A DNA stretch of 64,000 nt from assembly GCA_963774195.1 (NCBI GenBank), contig CAVZDY010000002.1, positions 814,306-878,305 of the forward strand. The letters are read 5' to 3'. The stretch's first letter is position 1, and each line of letters starts with the position of its first letter. Both the position numbers and the translations under genes were made by a program. Of the stretch, positions 1-8,563 are shown piece by piece. Source of the stretch: Roseiarcus sp963774195 (GTDB lineage: Bacteria > Pseudomonadota > Alphaproteobacteria > Rhizobiales > Beijerinckiaceae). The notes beneath the pieces are model-generated. The model searched no databases. It saw only the letters and a list, made by a program, of their open reading frames with translations, and was not told the DNA's origin.

Positions 1-1819
1 TCGTCGCGTCGAGGCTGCGCGCCGATCGCTGCCGCGCGTCGGGGAGCCGAACGGTCAGCGGTTCGCGCGTGAGATTGGCGAGCCAAAGGGTCCGGCCGCC
101 GTCCCTTGCGACGACAGCGACGCCCTGAACCGCGTCGGGGCGACCGGAGGTCAAAGCGCATCGCTCCTGGCCGGCCAGCGCCGCGAGCGCGCGCACAACG
201 TGGAACAGCGGCCCCGCCACCCCATTTGCATCGAAAAGCCCGAAGGGACCGGTCAGCGCCGCCGGCGTCAGCACTTCGAGGTTCGCCTCCGCCGTCCGCG
301 CCGCGTAGCCCAGCGTCCAGGCCGCACCGAACAGACCGTTGTGGCGCGGATCCGCATTCGCCATCGCGATCCTTCGGCCATCGGGATTGTCGAAAGTGCG
401 CGACCCATAGGGGTTCTGCCGCATCGCGATCGTCGACGGACCGATCCGGTACGGCTTGTCCTCGCCGATGAACGCGCGAGCGGAGCGCGTGACGAACGGC
501 AACGCCTCGAGCGTCTGCATCACGCTGCGATCGTCGGCGGCGTGAACGATCGGGTTGGTGGCGTGCGTGACAAAGTCGAGCAGATCGACGGGCGGCCGCT
601 TTCGGTTCAACTCGGTGAAGTAGCTGAAGCTGCCCCCGCCCAGTCGCACGCCGGGGAAGGCGGCGCGCGCAGCCGCATAGACATCCGGCAACGGCGGGCA
701 CGCCGGCCACGCGCTGCCGGGCGGCGTCGACTGACGGTCGACCGCCGGGCTGACGGCGACCGCGTCGAGACGCAGGCCGACCTCGCGCACGAGCCCGGCG
801 CAGGCCGCGAGTTCGATCGCGGGATCTTCCCGGCAGGGTACGACGCATTCCAGCGTGATCTCGGCCTTTGTTTGCTTCGCAAGCTCCGCAAAGCCCGCGA
901 GCGCCTCGCGGCCGTGGCCGGCGGTCGGATCGAAGCAGCAGGTCAGAGTTTGCGGACCGACCTCGGCGAGCCGGTCTAGGCGCGCGAGAACCGCTCCCGT
1001 TTCCTCCGGCGTCACGACGAGGCCGATCTTCGGCATGCGGCCGATGGAGGCGCCGATCGTCACTTCGATTTCGCCGCAGCTAGCGCGCGCGGGCGTCGCC
1101 GTCGTGTCGCCGTCGAGGGTCAACGCCACCGATTGGGTCAGCGGCTTGCCGTCGGCGAGCCAATAGGGCCATGGCAGTTCGAGCGGCCGCACGTAGGTCT
1201 TATAGGAGGCGTCAGACCAGTTGCGCTGGTCCTCCATCTCGAACGTGTCTCCCTCCATGCGGCAGGTCGCTTCGAGGCCTGGGCGAACGACGTGGGTGAT
1301 CGCGCGCATCGCCTTGAAGGGCTGCCAAGGTTCGATGAGGTCGGGCAGGCGGGTGCGCTCGAGCGAGCCGTCGACGTGCTCGACGGCGACCGGCGAGGCG
1401 GCGACGCCGACGATGGGATGGAGAACACAGAAGCCGCAGCGATTGGTCCGAAAGTCGCCGGTCGGCCGCGCCTGGACCTCGAAGCGCAGCGAGCCGTCGG
1501 CGCGACCGACAATCATGGCTGAGAAATCGAGCCGCGATCCATCCCGCGATACGCAGCGGGCGTCGTAGGATATCAGAAGGGAATCCAGTTCCTTGCGAAT
1601 GCTGAGATTCGACAGAACCGGTGCATAGGCGCCCCAATCCTCGTCGCGGACGATGTAGCCGATCGCGCGGATCACCTCGACGCCGTCGAAGCGGATGTCG
1701 CGCAGATTGCCTGCGACCAGTGTGGCGGAAAGGGCGCCCACCGAAAGGACGAGCGCCTCCGGCTCCGGCTCTGCAGAGCCGAACCAAGCCAGCAGCGCCT
1801 CGGCGTCGGCGCTTGTCAT
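1..1819 (-). CDS. apnL: D-apionate lactonase-like protein (partial, 3' end outside window)
   Basis: The frame is open from the ATG at 1819 to the left edge, 606 codons with no stop, so the end of the protein is missing. The start overlaps the stop of the upstream dehydrogenase gene in an ATGA, which fixes it and implies coupled translation. A characteristic segment DQRNWSDASYKTY lies near residue 197; I associate it with the ApnL lactonase family. ApnL hydrolyses D-apionolactone to D-apionate in bacterial D-apiose catabolism. The preceding genes (apiose-dehydrogenase-like, sugar transporter, oxidoisomerase-like) support this role. No signal peptide is visible, so it should be cytoplasmic. The family call is from memory of the motif and from context, not from a search. 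Confidence 0.62.
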   Translation of the reverse strand, partial: MTSADAEALLAWFGSAEPEPEALVLSVGALSATLVAGNLRDIRFDGVEVIRAIGYIVRDEDWGAYAPVLSNLSIRKELDSLLISYDARCVSRDGSRLDFSAMIVGRADGSLRFEVQARPTGDFRTNRCGFCVLHPIVGVAASPVAVEHVDGSLERTRLPDLIEPWQPFKAMRAITHVVRPGLEATCRMEGDTFEMEDQRNWSDASYKTYVRPLELPWPYWLADGKPLTQSVALTLDGDTTATPARASCGEIEVTIGASIGRMPKIGLVVTPEETGAVLARLDRLAEVGPQTLTCCFDPTAGHGREALAGFAELAKQTKAEITLECVVPCREDPAIELAACAGLVREVGLRLDAVAVSPAVDRQSTPPGSAWPACPPLPDVYAAARAAFPGVRLGGGSFSYFTELNRKRPPVDLLDFVTHATNPIVHAADDRSVMQTLEALPFVTRSARAFIGEDKPYRIGPSTIAMRQNPYGSRTFDNPDGRRIAMANADPRHNGLFGAAWTLGYAARTAEANLEVLTPAALTGPFGLFDANGVAGPLFHVVRALAALAGQERCALTSGRPDAVQGVAVVARDGGRTLWLANLTREPLTVRLPDARQRSARSLDAT

Positions 1820-2844
1820 AGCCTGGCGACTTCCAGCGTCTCGCGCGTTGCAGCCGACGCATAGGCCGCCTCGACGAGCGCAAGCGTTTTCACGTTGTCA
1901 CGGCCGGAGGTCGCCGGTTCACGGCCCTCGCGCAGGCAGTCGATCCAATGCTGCTGGATCGCCTGGACGCTCTCCTGGATGTTGTGCCATGGCCGCGACG
2001 CCCAAGGCAGCAGCGGCGGCGACACGTCCTTGCGATAGGCGCCGTTCTTTCCTGCGACCACCAACTCGTAGCCCTGGAGCAGCCGGACGCTTCCCGCGGA
2101 CCCGTCGACCTCGATCAGCGTCTGCGGGAACGGTTCGACCTCGAGCCGCGTCGCATAGCTGCAGTCGACGACGGAGGTGATTCCATTTTCGTGATCGAGC
2201 AGAATCGTCGCAACGTCCTCGCCGCGGATCGCCGGATTCACGCGGCGCGTGCGAGCGGTCGCCGTCACGACGTCGCCGAACAGGAAGCGCGCGATGTCGA
2301 GGATATGAATGCCGAGATCCTCGATGATGAACCGTTCGCCAGTGGCGAGATAAGGTTGACCGCTGAACACGTCGTATGCGGAGCGGAAGGAGACGCGCCC
2401 CCAGAACGGCGCGCCGATCTCGCCGCGTTCGATCACCGCGGCGAGGGCGCGGATCGCGCTCTGCCAGCGAAAATTCTCATGCACCATGAGCGGCACGCCA
2501 GCGCTCTCGCAGGCCGCGACCATCGCGCGGGCGTCCTGCATCGACGGTGCGAAGGGCTTCTGGCAGATGACGGCGATCCCGCGGCTGGCGGCAAGTTCGA
2601 CCAGACGCCGGTGCGAGGGCGCCGTGGTGGCGATGTCGACGAAGTCGAGCTTCTCGATCGCGAGCATTTCCTCGGCGGAGGAAAAGCGGCGCGCGACGCC
2701 GAACTGATCGCCGGCGATCGTCAGCCGCGCCGGATCACGATCGCAGATCGCGACGATCGAGGCGCCGTCGACGCCGCGCCAGCCGTGCAGGTGGTTGATC
2801 GAGAAGAAGCCGCATCCGATCAATGCGCCGCGATATTCGCTCAT
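1816..2844 (-). CDS. apsD: Gfo/Idh/MocA-family dehydrogenase, probable D-apiose dehydrogenase
   Basis: The protein has 342 residues. An N-terminal Rossmann fold starts with GCGFFSINHLH (from residue 10) and the family's EKP-type motif appears as QKPFAP near residue 95. A conserved His follows in EDLGIHILDIARF near residue 175. The frame is open further upstream, but the ATG at 2844 is chosen because it gives the normal N terminus and lies two bases after the permease stop. ApsD oxidises D-apiose to D-apionolactone with NAD. The GCGFF...NHLH start resembles known apiose dehydrogenases, and the lactonase gene follows by ATGA overlap. Another sugar dehydrogenase of the family remains possible. 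Confidence 0.7.
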   Translation of the reverse strand: MSEYRGALIGCGFFSINHLHGWRGVDGASIVAICDRDPARLTIAGDQFGVARRFSSAEEMLAIEKLDFVDIATTAPSHRRLVELAASRGIAVICQKPFAPSMQDARAMVAACESAGVPLMVHENFRWQSAIRALAAVIERGEIGAPFWGRVSFRSAYDVFSGQPYLATGERFIIEDLGIHILDIARFLFGDVVTATARTRRVNPAIRGEDVATILLDHENGITSVVDCSYATRLEVEPFPQTLIEVDGSAGSVRLLQGYELVVAGKNGAYRKDVSPPLLPWASRPWHNIQESVQAIQQHWIDCLREGREPATSGRDNVKTLALVEAAYASAATRETLEVARL

Positions 2845-2846
2845 GT

Positions 2847-3911
2847 TCAACCCAACCGCGCCATTTGTCGCAGGGCCACTCGCTGTTGCAGGCGTCGCTG
2901 CGCCTGATCGACGACGACCGCGACGATGATGACGAACCCCTTGATGACCATCTGCCAGAACGAACTGACGCCCATCATCACGAGGCCGTCGGAAAGGATG
3001 CCGATAACGAAGGCGCCGACGATCGTGCCCCCGATCGAGCCGCGTCCGCCGGACATCGAGGTTCCCCCAAGAACGGCGGCCGCGATGGCGTTGAGTTCGA
3101 AGCTCTCGCCCGTCGCCGGATGCGAGGCCATCAGCTCCGAAGAGACGACGAGGCCCACGATCGCCGCGCAGAAGCCCGAGAACATGTAGACGAACATCTT
3201 GACGCGCACGACGCGGATGCCCGACAGCGCCGCCGCCCGCTCGTTGCCGCCCACCGCGAAGATCTGCCGCCCAAGCGGCGTGTAACGCGCAAAATAGGCC
3301 GCCGCCAGCGCCACGACGATCAGGATCCAGATGACCACCGGCAGTCCGAGCAATCTGCCGGCTCCCAGAAGGCCGTAGCCCGTGGTGCCGTATTCCTCCT
3401 TGCCGACGAGATTGGGAAACGTCGCGCCGTCCGACGACAGCAAGGCGAAACCGCGAGCGATGTAGAGCGTTCCCAGCGTCGCGATGAACGGCGCGACGTT
3501 GAGCCGGGTGATGAGGAAGCCGTTCAGAGCGCCGATCGCCAGGCCCACGCAAAGCGTGATGCCGATGACCTCGAATACGTTGAAGTAGACGGTGTAGCCG
3601 ATCAGAAGATCGAGCCCGTTCAGGATCAGGCCGCCGGCCACCATCGCGCAGAGTCCGACGATCGACCCCACCGACAGGTCGATGCCGCCGGTCACGATCA
3701 CGAACGTCATGCCCATCGCGAGAAACGCGTTGAGCGCGACGTGCTTCGACATCAGGATGAGGTTGGCGGCGGAGAGGAAGTTCGGCGCGGCGAACGAGAA
3801 GAAGGCGAGCACCGCAAAGAGCGCGATGAAGGTGCGCAACTTCATGAGATTGAGCGTGATCGATCCCGATCCCGCCGCGCCTCTTCTCAGCGTCTCACCT
3901 GCGGCCGTCAT
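2847..3911 (-). CDS. Sugar ABC transporter permease (RbsC type)
   Basis: This 354-residue inner-membrane protein has about nine hydrophobic segments. It carries the family signature near the cytoplasmic loop, GNERAAALSGIRV, followed by the typical AAVLGGTSMSGGRGS region. It belongs to the BPD_transp_2 family that moves ribose, xylose and related sugars. A hydrophilic stretch of about 20 residues precedes the first membrane segment, so a later start such as the Met before KLRTF is possible. Its start overlaps the ATPase stop in an ATGA. Context points to D-apiose or a related branched pentose as substrate; this is inferred from the neighbouring enzymes. Confidence 0.9.
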   Translation of the reverse strand: MTAAGETLRRGAAGSGSITLNLMKLRTFIALFAVLAFFSFAAPNFLSAANLILMSKHVALNAFLAMGMTFVIVTGGIDLSVGSIVGLCAMVAGGLILNGLDLLIGYTVYFNVFEVIGITLCVGLAIGALNGFLITRLNVAPFIATLGTLYIARGFALLSSDGATFPNLVGKEEYGTTGYGLLGAGRLLGLPVVIWILIVVALAAAYFARYTPLGRQIFAVGGNERAAALSGIRVVRVKMFVYMFSGFCAAIVGLVVSSELMASHPATGESFELNAIAAAVLGGTSMSGGRGSIGGTIVGAFVIGILSDGLVMMGVSSFWQMVIKGFVIIVAVVVDQAQRRLQQRVALRQMARLG

Positions 3912-5464
3912 GCCCGAATCTCCGTCAATTTGGCGCCGTCATGTCCGTGCCCGAGCGCGGAGGCGGCGACGAGTGCGGCCTCGCTCGCCTCGGCGCGATC
4001 GACCATCGCCGTCACGCGCCCATTGCTCATGACGGCGATGCGATCGCTGAGCGCCATCACTTCGTCGAGGTCCGAAGTGACGAAGATGATGCCGAGCCCC
4101 TCGGCGGCGAGCCGCCGCATCGTGCGAAAGACTTCTGCTTTGGCGCCGACGTCGATCCCCCGGCTCGGCTCGTCCATCAACAGCACCTTGGGGCCGGTCA
4201 TCAGCGCCTTGCCGATGACGACCTTCTGCTGGTTGCCGCCGGAAAGCGAGGAGACCTCCTGCGCGGGGTCGGCGACCTTGATCGTGAGGTCGCGAATGGC
4301 GCTCTTGACCGCGGCGCGCTCGCGCGCGCTCACGATGTGAAAGCCAACCAGAAACTTGACGAGGCTCGCCATCGTCAGATTGGCGGCGACCGAAAGGATC
4401 GCTACGAGCCCTTCGCGCTGCCGGTCCTCCGGAATCAGCGCGAGGCCGCGCCGGATGCGGCCGGTCACGTCGCGCTCGCGGACGAGCCGACCCTCGATGT
4501 AGATTTGGCCGGTCGCATGTGGCCGCCGCCCCATCACGCAATCCAGGAACTCGCTGCGACCCGCTCCCATCAAACCGTAGACGCCGAGGATTTCGCCTTT
4601 GTGCACGGAGAGCGAGACGTGGTCGACCTCGTAGCCGCCGGTGAGCCGCGGCAGGCAGATCGCCTCGGCTCGGAACGCTTCCTCGCCGATGGGATGATCC
4701 ACGGTCTTGGCGAAGTCCTTGGACGATGAGCCGATCATCTGCCGCACGATCCAGGCGACGTCGACGTCCGCCACGCGCGCGCTCCCGGTCACGCGCCCGT
4801 CGCGAAGGACCGTGATGAAGTCGCCGATGCGGATCAGCTCCTCCAGGCGATGCGAGATGTAGACGATGGCGACGCCGCGCGCTTTCAGGTCGCCGATGAT
4901 GCGGAACAGGATCTCGACCTCGGCCGCGCTCAGCGCGGAGGTCGGTTCGTCGAGGATCAGGATGCGCGTATCCTGCGACACCGCTTTGGCGATCTCGACG
5001 AGCTGCTGTTGCCCGATGCGAAGATCTTGCACGAGCGTGCGCGGATCGACGCCAGCCTCCAGCCGCTCCAGCAATTCTCCGGCGCGCCGCTGTTGCAGGC
5101 GATGATCGATGCCGAGCGCCCCACGCGTCAGCTCGCGCCCGGCGAAGATGTTCTCCGCGACCGAGAGATTGCCGAACAGATTCAATTCCTGGAATACGAT
5201 GCCGACGCCGTGTTTGGTCGCGTCCGCCGCGTCCGCGAACTCGACAGGCTCGCCGTCGAGCAGAATCCTGCCGAGCGTCGGACGCTCGACGCCGGCGATG
5301 ATCTTCATCAACGTCGATTTGCCGGCGCCGTTTTCTCCGACCAGCACATTGACGGCGCCGCGGCGGACCTCGAAGTCGGCCTGCTTGACCGCGACCGTGC
5401 CTGAATAGACTTTGGTGACGCCTTCGAGGCGAAGAACGACGTCGTTGTCGCGCTGTTGCGTCAT
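3908..5464 (-). CDS. Sugar ABC transporter ATP-binding protein (double domain, RbsA/MglA type)
   Basis: The protein has 518 residues and two ATPase domains in tandem, as in RbsA, XylG and MglA. The first has a canonical Walker A, GENGAGKST at residues 43-51, and signature LRIGQQQLVEIAKA. The second has the degenerate Walker A GLMGAGRSE near residue 300 and an intact signature LSGGNQQKVVIGKAL, which is normal for the family. It drives import through the permease encoded just downstream. Both ends overlap neighbours in ATGA junctions (lipoprotein gene upstream, permease gene downstream), so the transporter genes are translationally coupled. Confidence 0.93.
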   Translation of the reverse strand: MTQQRDNDVVLRLEGVTKVYSGTVAVKQADFEVRRGAVNVLVGENGAGKSTLMKIIAGVERPTLGRILLDGEPVEFADAADATKHGVGIVFQELNLFGNLSVAENIFAGRELTRGALGIDHRLQQRRAGELLERLEAGVDPRTLVQDLRIGQQQLVEIAKAVSQDTRILILDEPTSALSAAEVEILFRIIGDLKARGVAIVYISHRLEELIRIGDFITVLRDGRVTGSARVADVDVAWIVRQMIGSSSKDFAKTVDHPIGEEAFRAEAICLPRLTGGYEVDHVSLSVHKGEILGVYGLMGAGRSEFLDCVMGRRPHATGQIYIEGRLVRERDVTGRIRRGLALIPEDRQREGLVAILSVAANLTMASLVKFLVGFHIVSARERAAVKSAIRDLTIKVADPAQEVSSLSGGNQQKVVIGKALMTGPKVLLMDEPSRGIDVGAKAEVFRTMRRLAAEGLGIIFVTSDLDEVMALSDRIAVMSNGRVTAMVDRAEASEAALVAASALGHGHDGAKLTEIRA

Positions 5465-6120
5465 GGCGCCGGCCCCAGCGTGATCTGGGCGGGCGCGACC
5501 AGCGGCGGCTGATCGCCGGATTCGAGCGTGAACGCCCCCAGGATCGTCGCCTTGCGGCCAACGAGGGCGTCTCTCGGCAGTTGCGCCAGGAATGTGCGCG
5601 CGGCGTGCTGATTGAACGCCTTGCCGAACTGGGCGTAGTCGATCTGGTTCTTGAAGTCGTTGAACGAGACGAAGTCGAGCGCGTCGCGCAGCGCCGTGCC
5701 GCGCATGGCGGGGCCGATCTGGACGACCGCGGCGATTTTGCCGTCGCCCGCGTTGTCGATGCTGATGGTCCCCGCGCGCGACGCCGTCTCGGCCGCGACG
5801 ATGCGCCCTTCGATCTTGACCGCAAAGGTCCAGGGCTCGCTACCCTGCTTCGCACGATAGCCGTACTTGTGGCCGGCCTCGTCGGGATTGGCGCGCGCGA
5901 GCGCCAGGACGTCCGGCAAGTTCCCCGCCTTCGCCTGGAGATAGGGGACGACCTTCGAATCCCATATGGCGTCAACCATGGCGTTGGGATCGAAGCCCCC
6001 GCCGTTCCCCTCGTCCGCGGTCGGGACTTGCTTCTTCGGCGTCGCGACGATCTTGCAGCCGCCGAGGGCCAGCCCGAACGGGAGAACGGTCAAAGCGAGC
6101 AGCAGGCGCCGTCTAATCAC
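5461..6120 (-). CDS. DUF2291-family lipoprotein of the sugar transporter operon
   Basis: The protein has 219 residues. A GTG start at 6120 is preferred over the longer open frame because a GGAGA ribosome site lies six bases before it and the protein then begins MIRRRLLLAL with a classic lipobox, LALGGC. The mature protein would be anchored in the cytoplasmic membrane facing the periplasm. The sequence resembles DUF2291 proteins, which occur inside ribose-type ABC transporter operons between binding protein and ATPase genes; their role is not known. The position here is exactly that. I infer an accessory role in uptake of the same sugar. Confidence 0.72.
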   Translation of the reverse strand: MIRRRLLLALTVLPFGLALGGCKIVATPKKQVPTADEGNGGGFDPNAMVDAIWDSKVVPYLQAKAGNLPDVLALARANPDEAGHKYGYRAKQGSEPWTFAVKIEGRIVAAETASRAGTISIDNAGDGKIAAVVQIGPAMRGTALRDALDFVSFNDFKNQIDYAQFGKAFNQHAARTFLAQLPRDALVGRKATILGAFTLESGDQPPLVAPAQITLGPAP

Positions 6121-6152
6121 AATCGTCTCCGCACCGCGCAGATAGGCTGGAC

Positions 6153-6184
6153 GCGGCGGCCGCCCCGAGGGACCGAGCCGCCGC
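6153..6184 (-). promoter_or_regulatory. Intercistronic hairpin after the binding-protein gene
   Basis: Perfect 8-base arms (GCGGCGGC at 6153-6160 and GCCGCCGC at 6177-6184) flank a 16-base loop, between the binding-protein stop and the lipoprotein start. No U-run follows. Such hairpins often protect the upstream message, giving an excess of binding protein; that role is inferred. Confidence 0.5.
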
Positions 6185-6196
6185 AATTCCGCTGGG

Positions 6197-7138
6197 CTAC
6201 TTCTTGAGGGCGAAGGTCTCGAGCTTGCCAGCGTTGGCAGGCGTGATCAGGACGCAATCCATCAATTGCTTTTCCTGCGCCGGCGCCTTTTTGGTCTTGA
6301 TGTAGGCGTCGGCCTGATCGACGGCGACCTGCGCCTGCTGGTAGGCGGGCTGCATGACCGTCGCCTTGATGCCGCCGGCGATGATCGAGTCGCGGACGTC
6401 GTTCGATCCGTCGAAGCCGACGACGATGACGTCCTTGCGATTGGCCGCCGCAAGCGCGGCGATCGCGCCCATCGCCATCGTGTCGTTACCCGAGATGACG
6501 CCCTTGATGTTGGGGTTCGCCTGGAGGATCGTCTCCATCTTGGCGTAGGCCTCGGTCTGGCTCCAATTGGCGGACTGCTTGGCGACGCTCTTCAGGTCCG
6601 GATATTCGTCGATGACGTCGTGATAGCCCTTGGAGCGGATGCCGGCGTTGGTGTCGGATTCCTTGCCGACGAGCTCCGCGTAATTGCCCTTCTCGCCCAT
6701 CAGCTTGACGAACTCCTGCGCGCCGAGCTGAGCGCCCTGGTAGTTGTTCGAGACGATCTGCGCGACCGCAACTCCGCTTGCGTTGATTTCGCGATCGATG
6801 AGGAAAGAGGGAATGCCCGCGTCCTTTGCCTTCTTGACCGCGGCGACCGTTGCATCCGCGCCGGCGTTGTCGAGAATGATCGCCTTCGCGCCGCGCGCAA
6901 TCGCCGTGTCGACGAGCTCGGACTGCTTGTTGGCGTCGTCGTCGTGGACGAGCGACAGGACGTCGTAGCCGAGCGCCTTCGCCTTGGCTTCCGCGCCTTC
7001 CGCTTCCGCCTTGAAGAACGGATTGTCGTGCGAAGGCGTGATGACGGCGATGAGATCCGCCGCAGAGGCAGCGCCGTTTGCCCCGAAGGCGGCGGCGCCC
7101 GCCAGCGCGGCGCTCAGCAACACTGTTTTCAAACGCAT
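6197..7138 (-). CDS. Sugar ABC transporter periplasmic binding protein (RbsB type)
   Basis: The protein has 313 residues. A signal peptide of about 26 residues ends in ASAAD, and the mature protein starts LIAVITPSHDNPFF, the typical first strand of type I sugar-binding proteins. The family features HDDDANKQSELVDTAIARGA and GNDTMAMGAIAAL are present. It captures the sugar in the periplasm for the transporter encoded downstream. A ribosome site GGGAGGAC lies just before the ATG. Binding proteins of this family led to the discovery of D-apiose pathways, which fits the neighbouring apsD- and apnO-like genes, but the ligand cannot be read from sequence. Confidence 0.9.
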   Translation of the reverse strand: MRLKTVLLSAALAGAAAFGANGAASAADLIAVITPSHDNPFFKAEAEGAEAKAKALGYDVLSLVHDDDANKQSELVDTAIARGAKAIILDNAGADATVAAVKKAKDAGIPSFLIDREINASGVAVAQIVSNNYQGAQLGAQEFVKLMGEKGNYAELVGKESDTNAGIRSKGYHDVIDEYPDLKSVAKQSANWSQTEAYAKMETILQANPNIKGVISGNDTMAMGAIAALAAANRKDVIVVGFDGSNDVRDSIIAGGIKATVMQPAYQQAQVAVDQADAYIKTKKAPAQEKQLMDCVLITPANAGKLETFALKK

Positions 7139-7220
7139 AGAGTCCTCCCTTTGAGGCGTTCAGGTTCGTCCTGACGCTTTGCTGCAAACGACGATCGTCA
7201 GGCGATCGTCGCGTCTCGGC

Positions 7221-8048
7221 TCAGGTGATGCGCTGGATGCTGTCGGCGATCTCCTGAGGCTCGAACACCTTCTTCCAGTCGGGCCGCATGAGCGTCGGCT
7301 TGCCGAACTCGATCGCCTTGTTGCAGGCGTCGGAGAACACGCCCTCGACCTCGCCGAAAATGACGGCGCCGAGCACGTTCATGTGGCCGAGCAGGAAGTC
7401 GCGCGCCGCGGCTCGCGGAACGCCGCGCGCCACGACGTCGTCCATCGCTTCGCGCATCACAACGAGCAGCGTCGCGCAGACGGTCTCGGAGAGGCCGGGC
7501 TCGAGGAGCGCCATCTGCTCCACGGTGACGCGATGGGAGCGCATCACCGGCGCCCAGATGACTTTCGCGATCTCCTCGCCGAGCGCGTAGGCGCTCTCGG
7601 GTCCCTGCATCAGCGCGCTGACGATGTGCTGCTTGGCGAGGACGCCGCCGAAGTGATCGCGCTTGGCGGCCATGTCGGTCTCGTCGTTGAAGATCGGGGG
7701 ATGGCAGGGGTGGGTGACGAAATACGTCAGGTCGTTGCGCGCCGGCAGGTGGCCGGCGAACGGCGCCGCGGCGTCGAGGGCGACCACCATCGTGCCGGCC
7801 TTGAGCTTGTCGCTGATGCCGGCGGCGACCTTGCCGATGTGCGTGTCGGGAACCGCGAGAATGACGACCTCGGCGCCGTCCAACGCCTGGTCCGGCGAGA
7901 CGCAATCGAGGCCGAGGCCACTCTTCAGCCGCGCCTGGCCGGCGGGCGCCACCTCGACGTGGCGAACCTCGAACCGCGAGCCCTTGAGGTTGCTCGCCAG
8001 GCGGTAACCCATTTTTCCGCCCGCGCCGAAGAGTGCGATCGCTGTCAC
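7221..8048 (-). CDS. apnO: NAD-binding oxidoisomerase, probable D-apionate oxidoisomerase
   Basis: The protein has 275 residues. It has an N-terminal Rossmann motif, ALFGAGGKMGYRLASNL, and an all-helical C-terminal half of the 6-phosphogluconate-dehydrogenase type. The GTG start at 8048 has a strong GGGAGGA site eight bases before it. Proteins of this form in apiose loci convert D-apionate to 3-oxo-isoapionate (ApnO). It is the first gene of the operon and the only one upstream of the binding protein, with an 82-base gap. A generic PGDH-like or semialdehyde-reductase-like dehydrogenase is the alternative, but the ApsD- and ApnL-like partners make ApnO the best reading. Confidence 0.62.
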   Translation of the reverse strand: MTAIALFGAGGKMGYRLASNLKGSRFEVRHVEVAPAGQARLKSGLGLDCVSPDQALDGAEVVILAVPDTHIGKVAAGISDKLKAGTMVVALDAAAPFAGHLPARNDLTYFVTHPCHPPIFNDETDMAAKRDHFGGVLAKQHIVSALMQGPESAYALGEEIAKVIWAPVMRSHRVTVEQMALLEPGLSETVCATLLVVMREAMDDVVARGVPRAAARDFLLGHMNVLGAVIFGEVEGVFSDACNKAIEFGKPTLMRPDWKKVFEPQEIADSIQRIT

Positions 8049-8079
8049 TGGCCTGTTCCTCCCGCCGATGTTCGGTGCT

Positions 8080-8109
8080 GGTATAATGAGCTAACTTGCA
8101 CCATGTCAA
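8080..8109 (-). promoter_or_regulatory. Probable sigma-70 promoter of the apiose operon
   Basis: On the minus strand a perfect TTGACA (8104-8109) is followed after 18 bases by TATACC (8080-8085), which is 31 bases upstream of the GTG of the first gene. No regulator gene lies next to it, so control is unknown. Confidence 0.5.
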
Positions 8110-8563
8110 CGGCTGCGCGATGACTTCGGGTCCGAACAAGTACAATCCAAGGGAGGAGCGCGATGGGGGTGAGTCTGACGTCAGTGATGGCGGATCCAGC
8201 CGATCGCGGCGATGGCGACATCGGCTGACCTAGGCGGCATGAATCAAAACCGGACCGCGATGGGCCCGGTTTGCTGAGCATTTTGGGCGGTCTGAGGTTG
8301 GAAGCGGCGCGGAACTCGTTGTCGCGCAAAGCAAACTGCGGGGGTCACGGGGCTGCCCGGAACGCCCGGCCGAGACTAAAGATCATAAAACGTATGTGTA
8401 ATACGGTGAGGATCGGTGACCTGGGAAGGGTCGGAACAGCGCTCCGCGTGACTAGTCTGCGTGTGGTCGTCGTTATCGGGCGCTACCATCGCGACGGCTG
8501 GGCGACCCGATGATCACGTGGCGCCAATTTTGAAGTTTCCTTAGAAACAGTCTGTCCGTGATG
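8110..8563. other. Intergenic stretch without a recognisable gene
   Basis: These 454 bases separate the apiose operon promoter from the 3' end of the oxoprolinase genes. Short frames are present on both strands but none has family resemblance or a good ribosome site. A weak hairpin, GTTTC-4-GAAAC at 8535-8548, lies just past the pxpC stop and could be a poor terminator for that operon. Confidence 0.5.

Noticed and set aside
2823..4340. 505-codon open frame on the plus strand
   Set aside because: It lies opposite the apsD and permease genes, is made mostly of Asp, Glu, Arg and His, and has no family resemblance. It is an antisense shadow of GC-rich coding DNA.
3939..5975. 678-codon open frame on the minus strand
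   Set aside because: It overlaps the sugar transporter ATPase in another frame and is dominated by Arg and Ala. The real gene with Walker motifs is 3908-5464.
8271..8513. Short plus-strand frame in the gap upstream of the apiose operon
   Set aside because: It has an Arg-rich random-looking product and no ribosome site.
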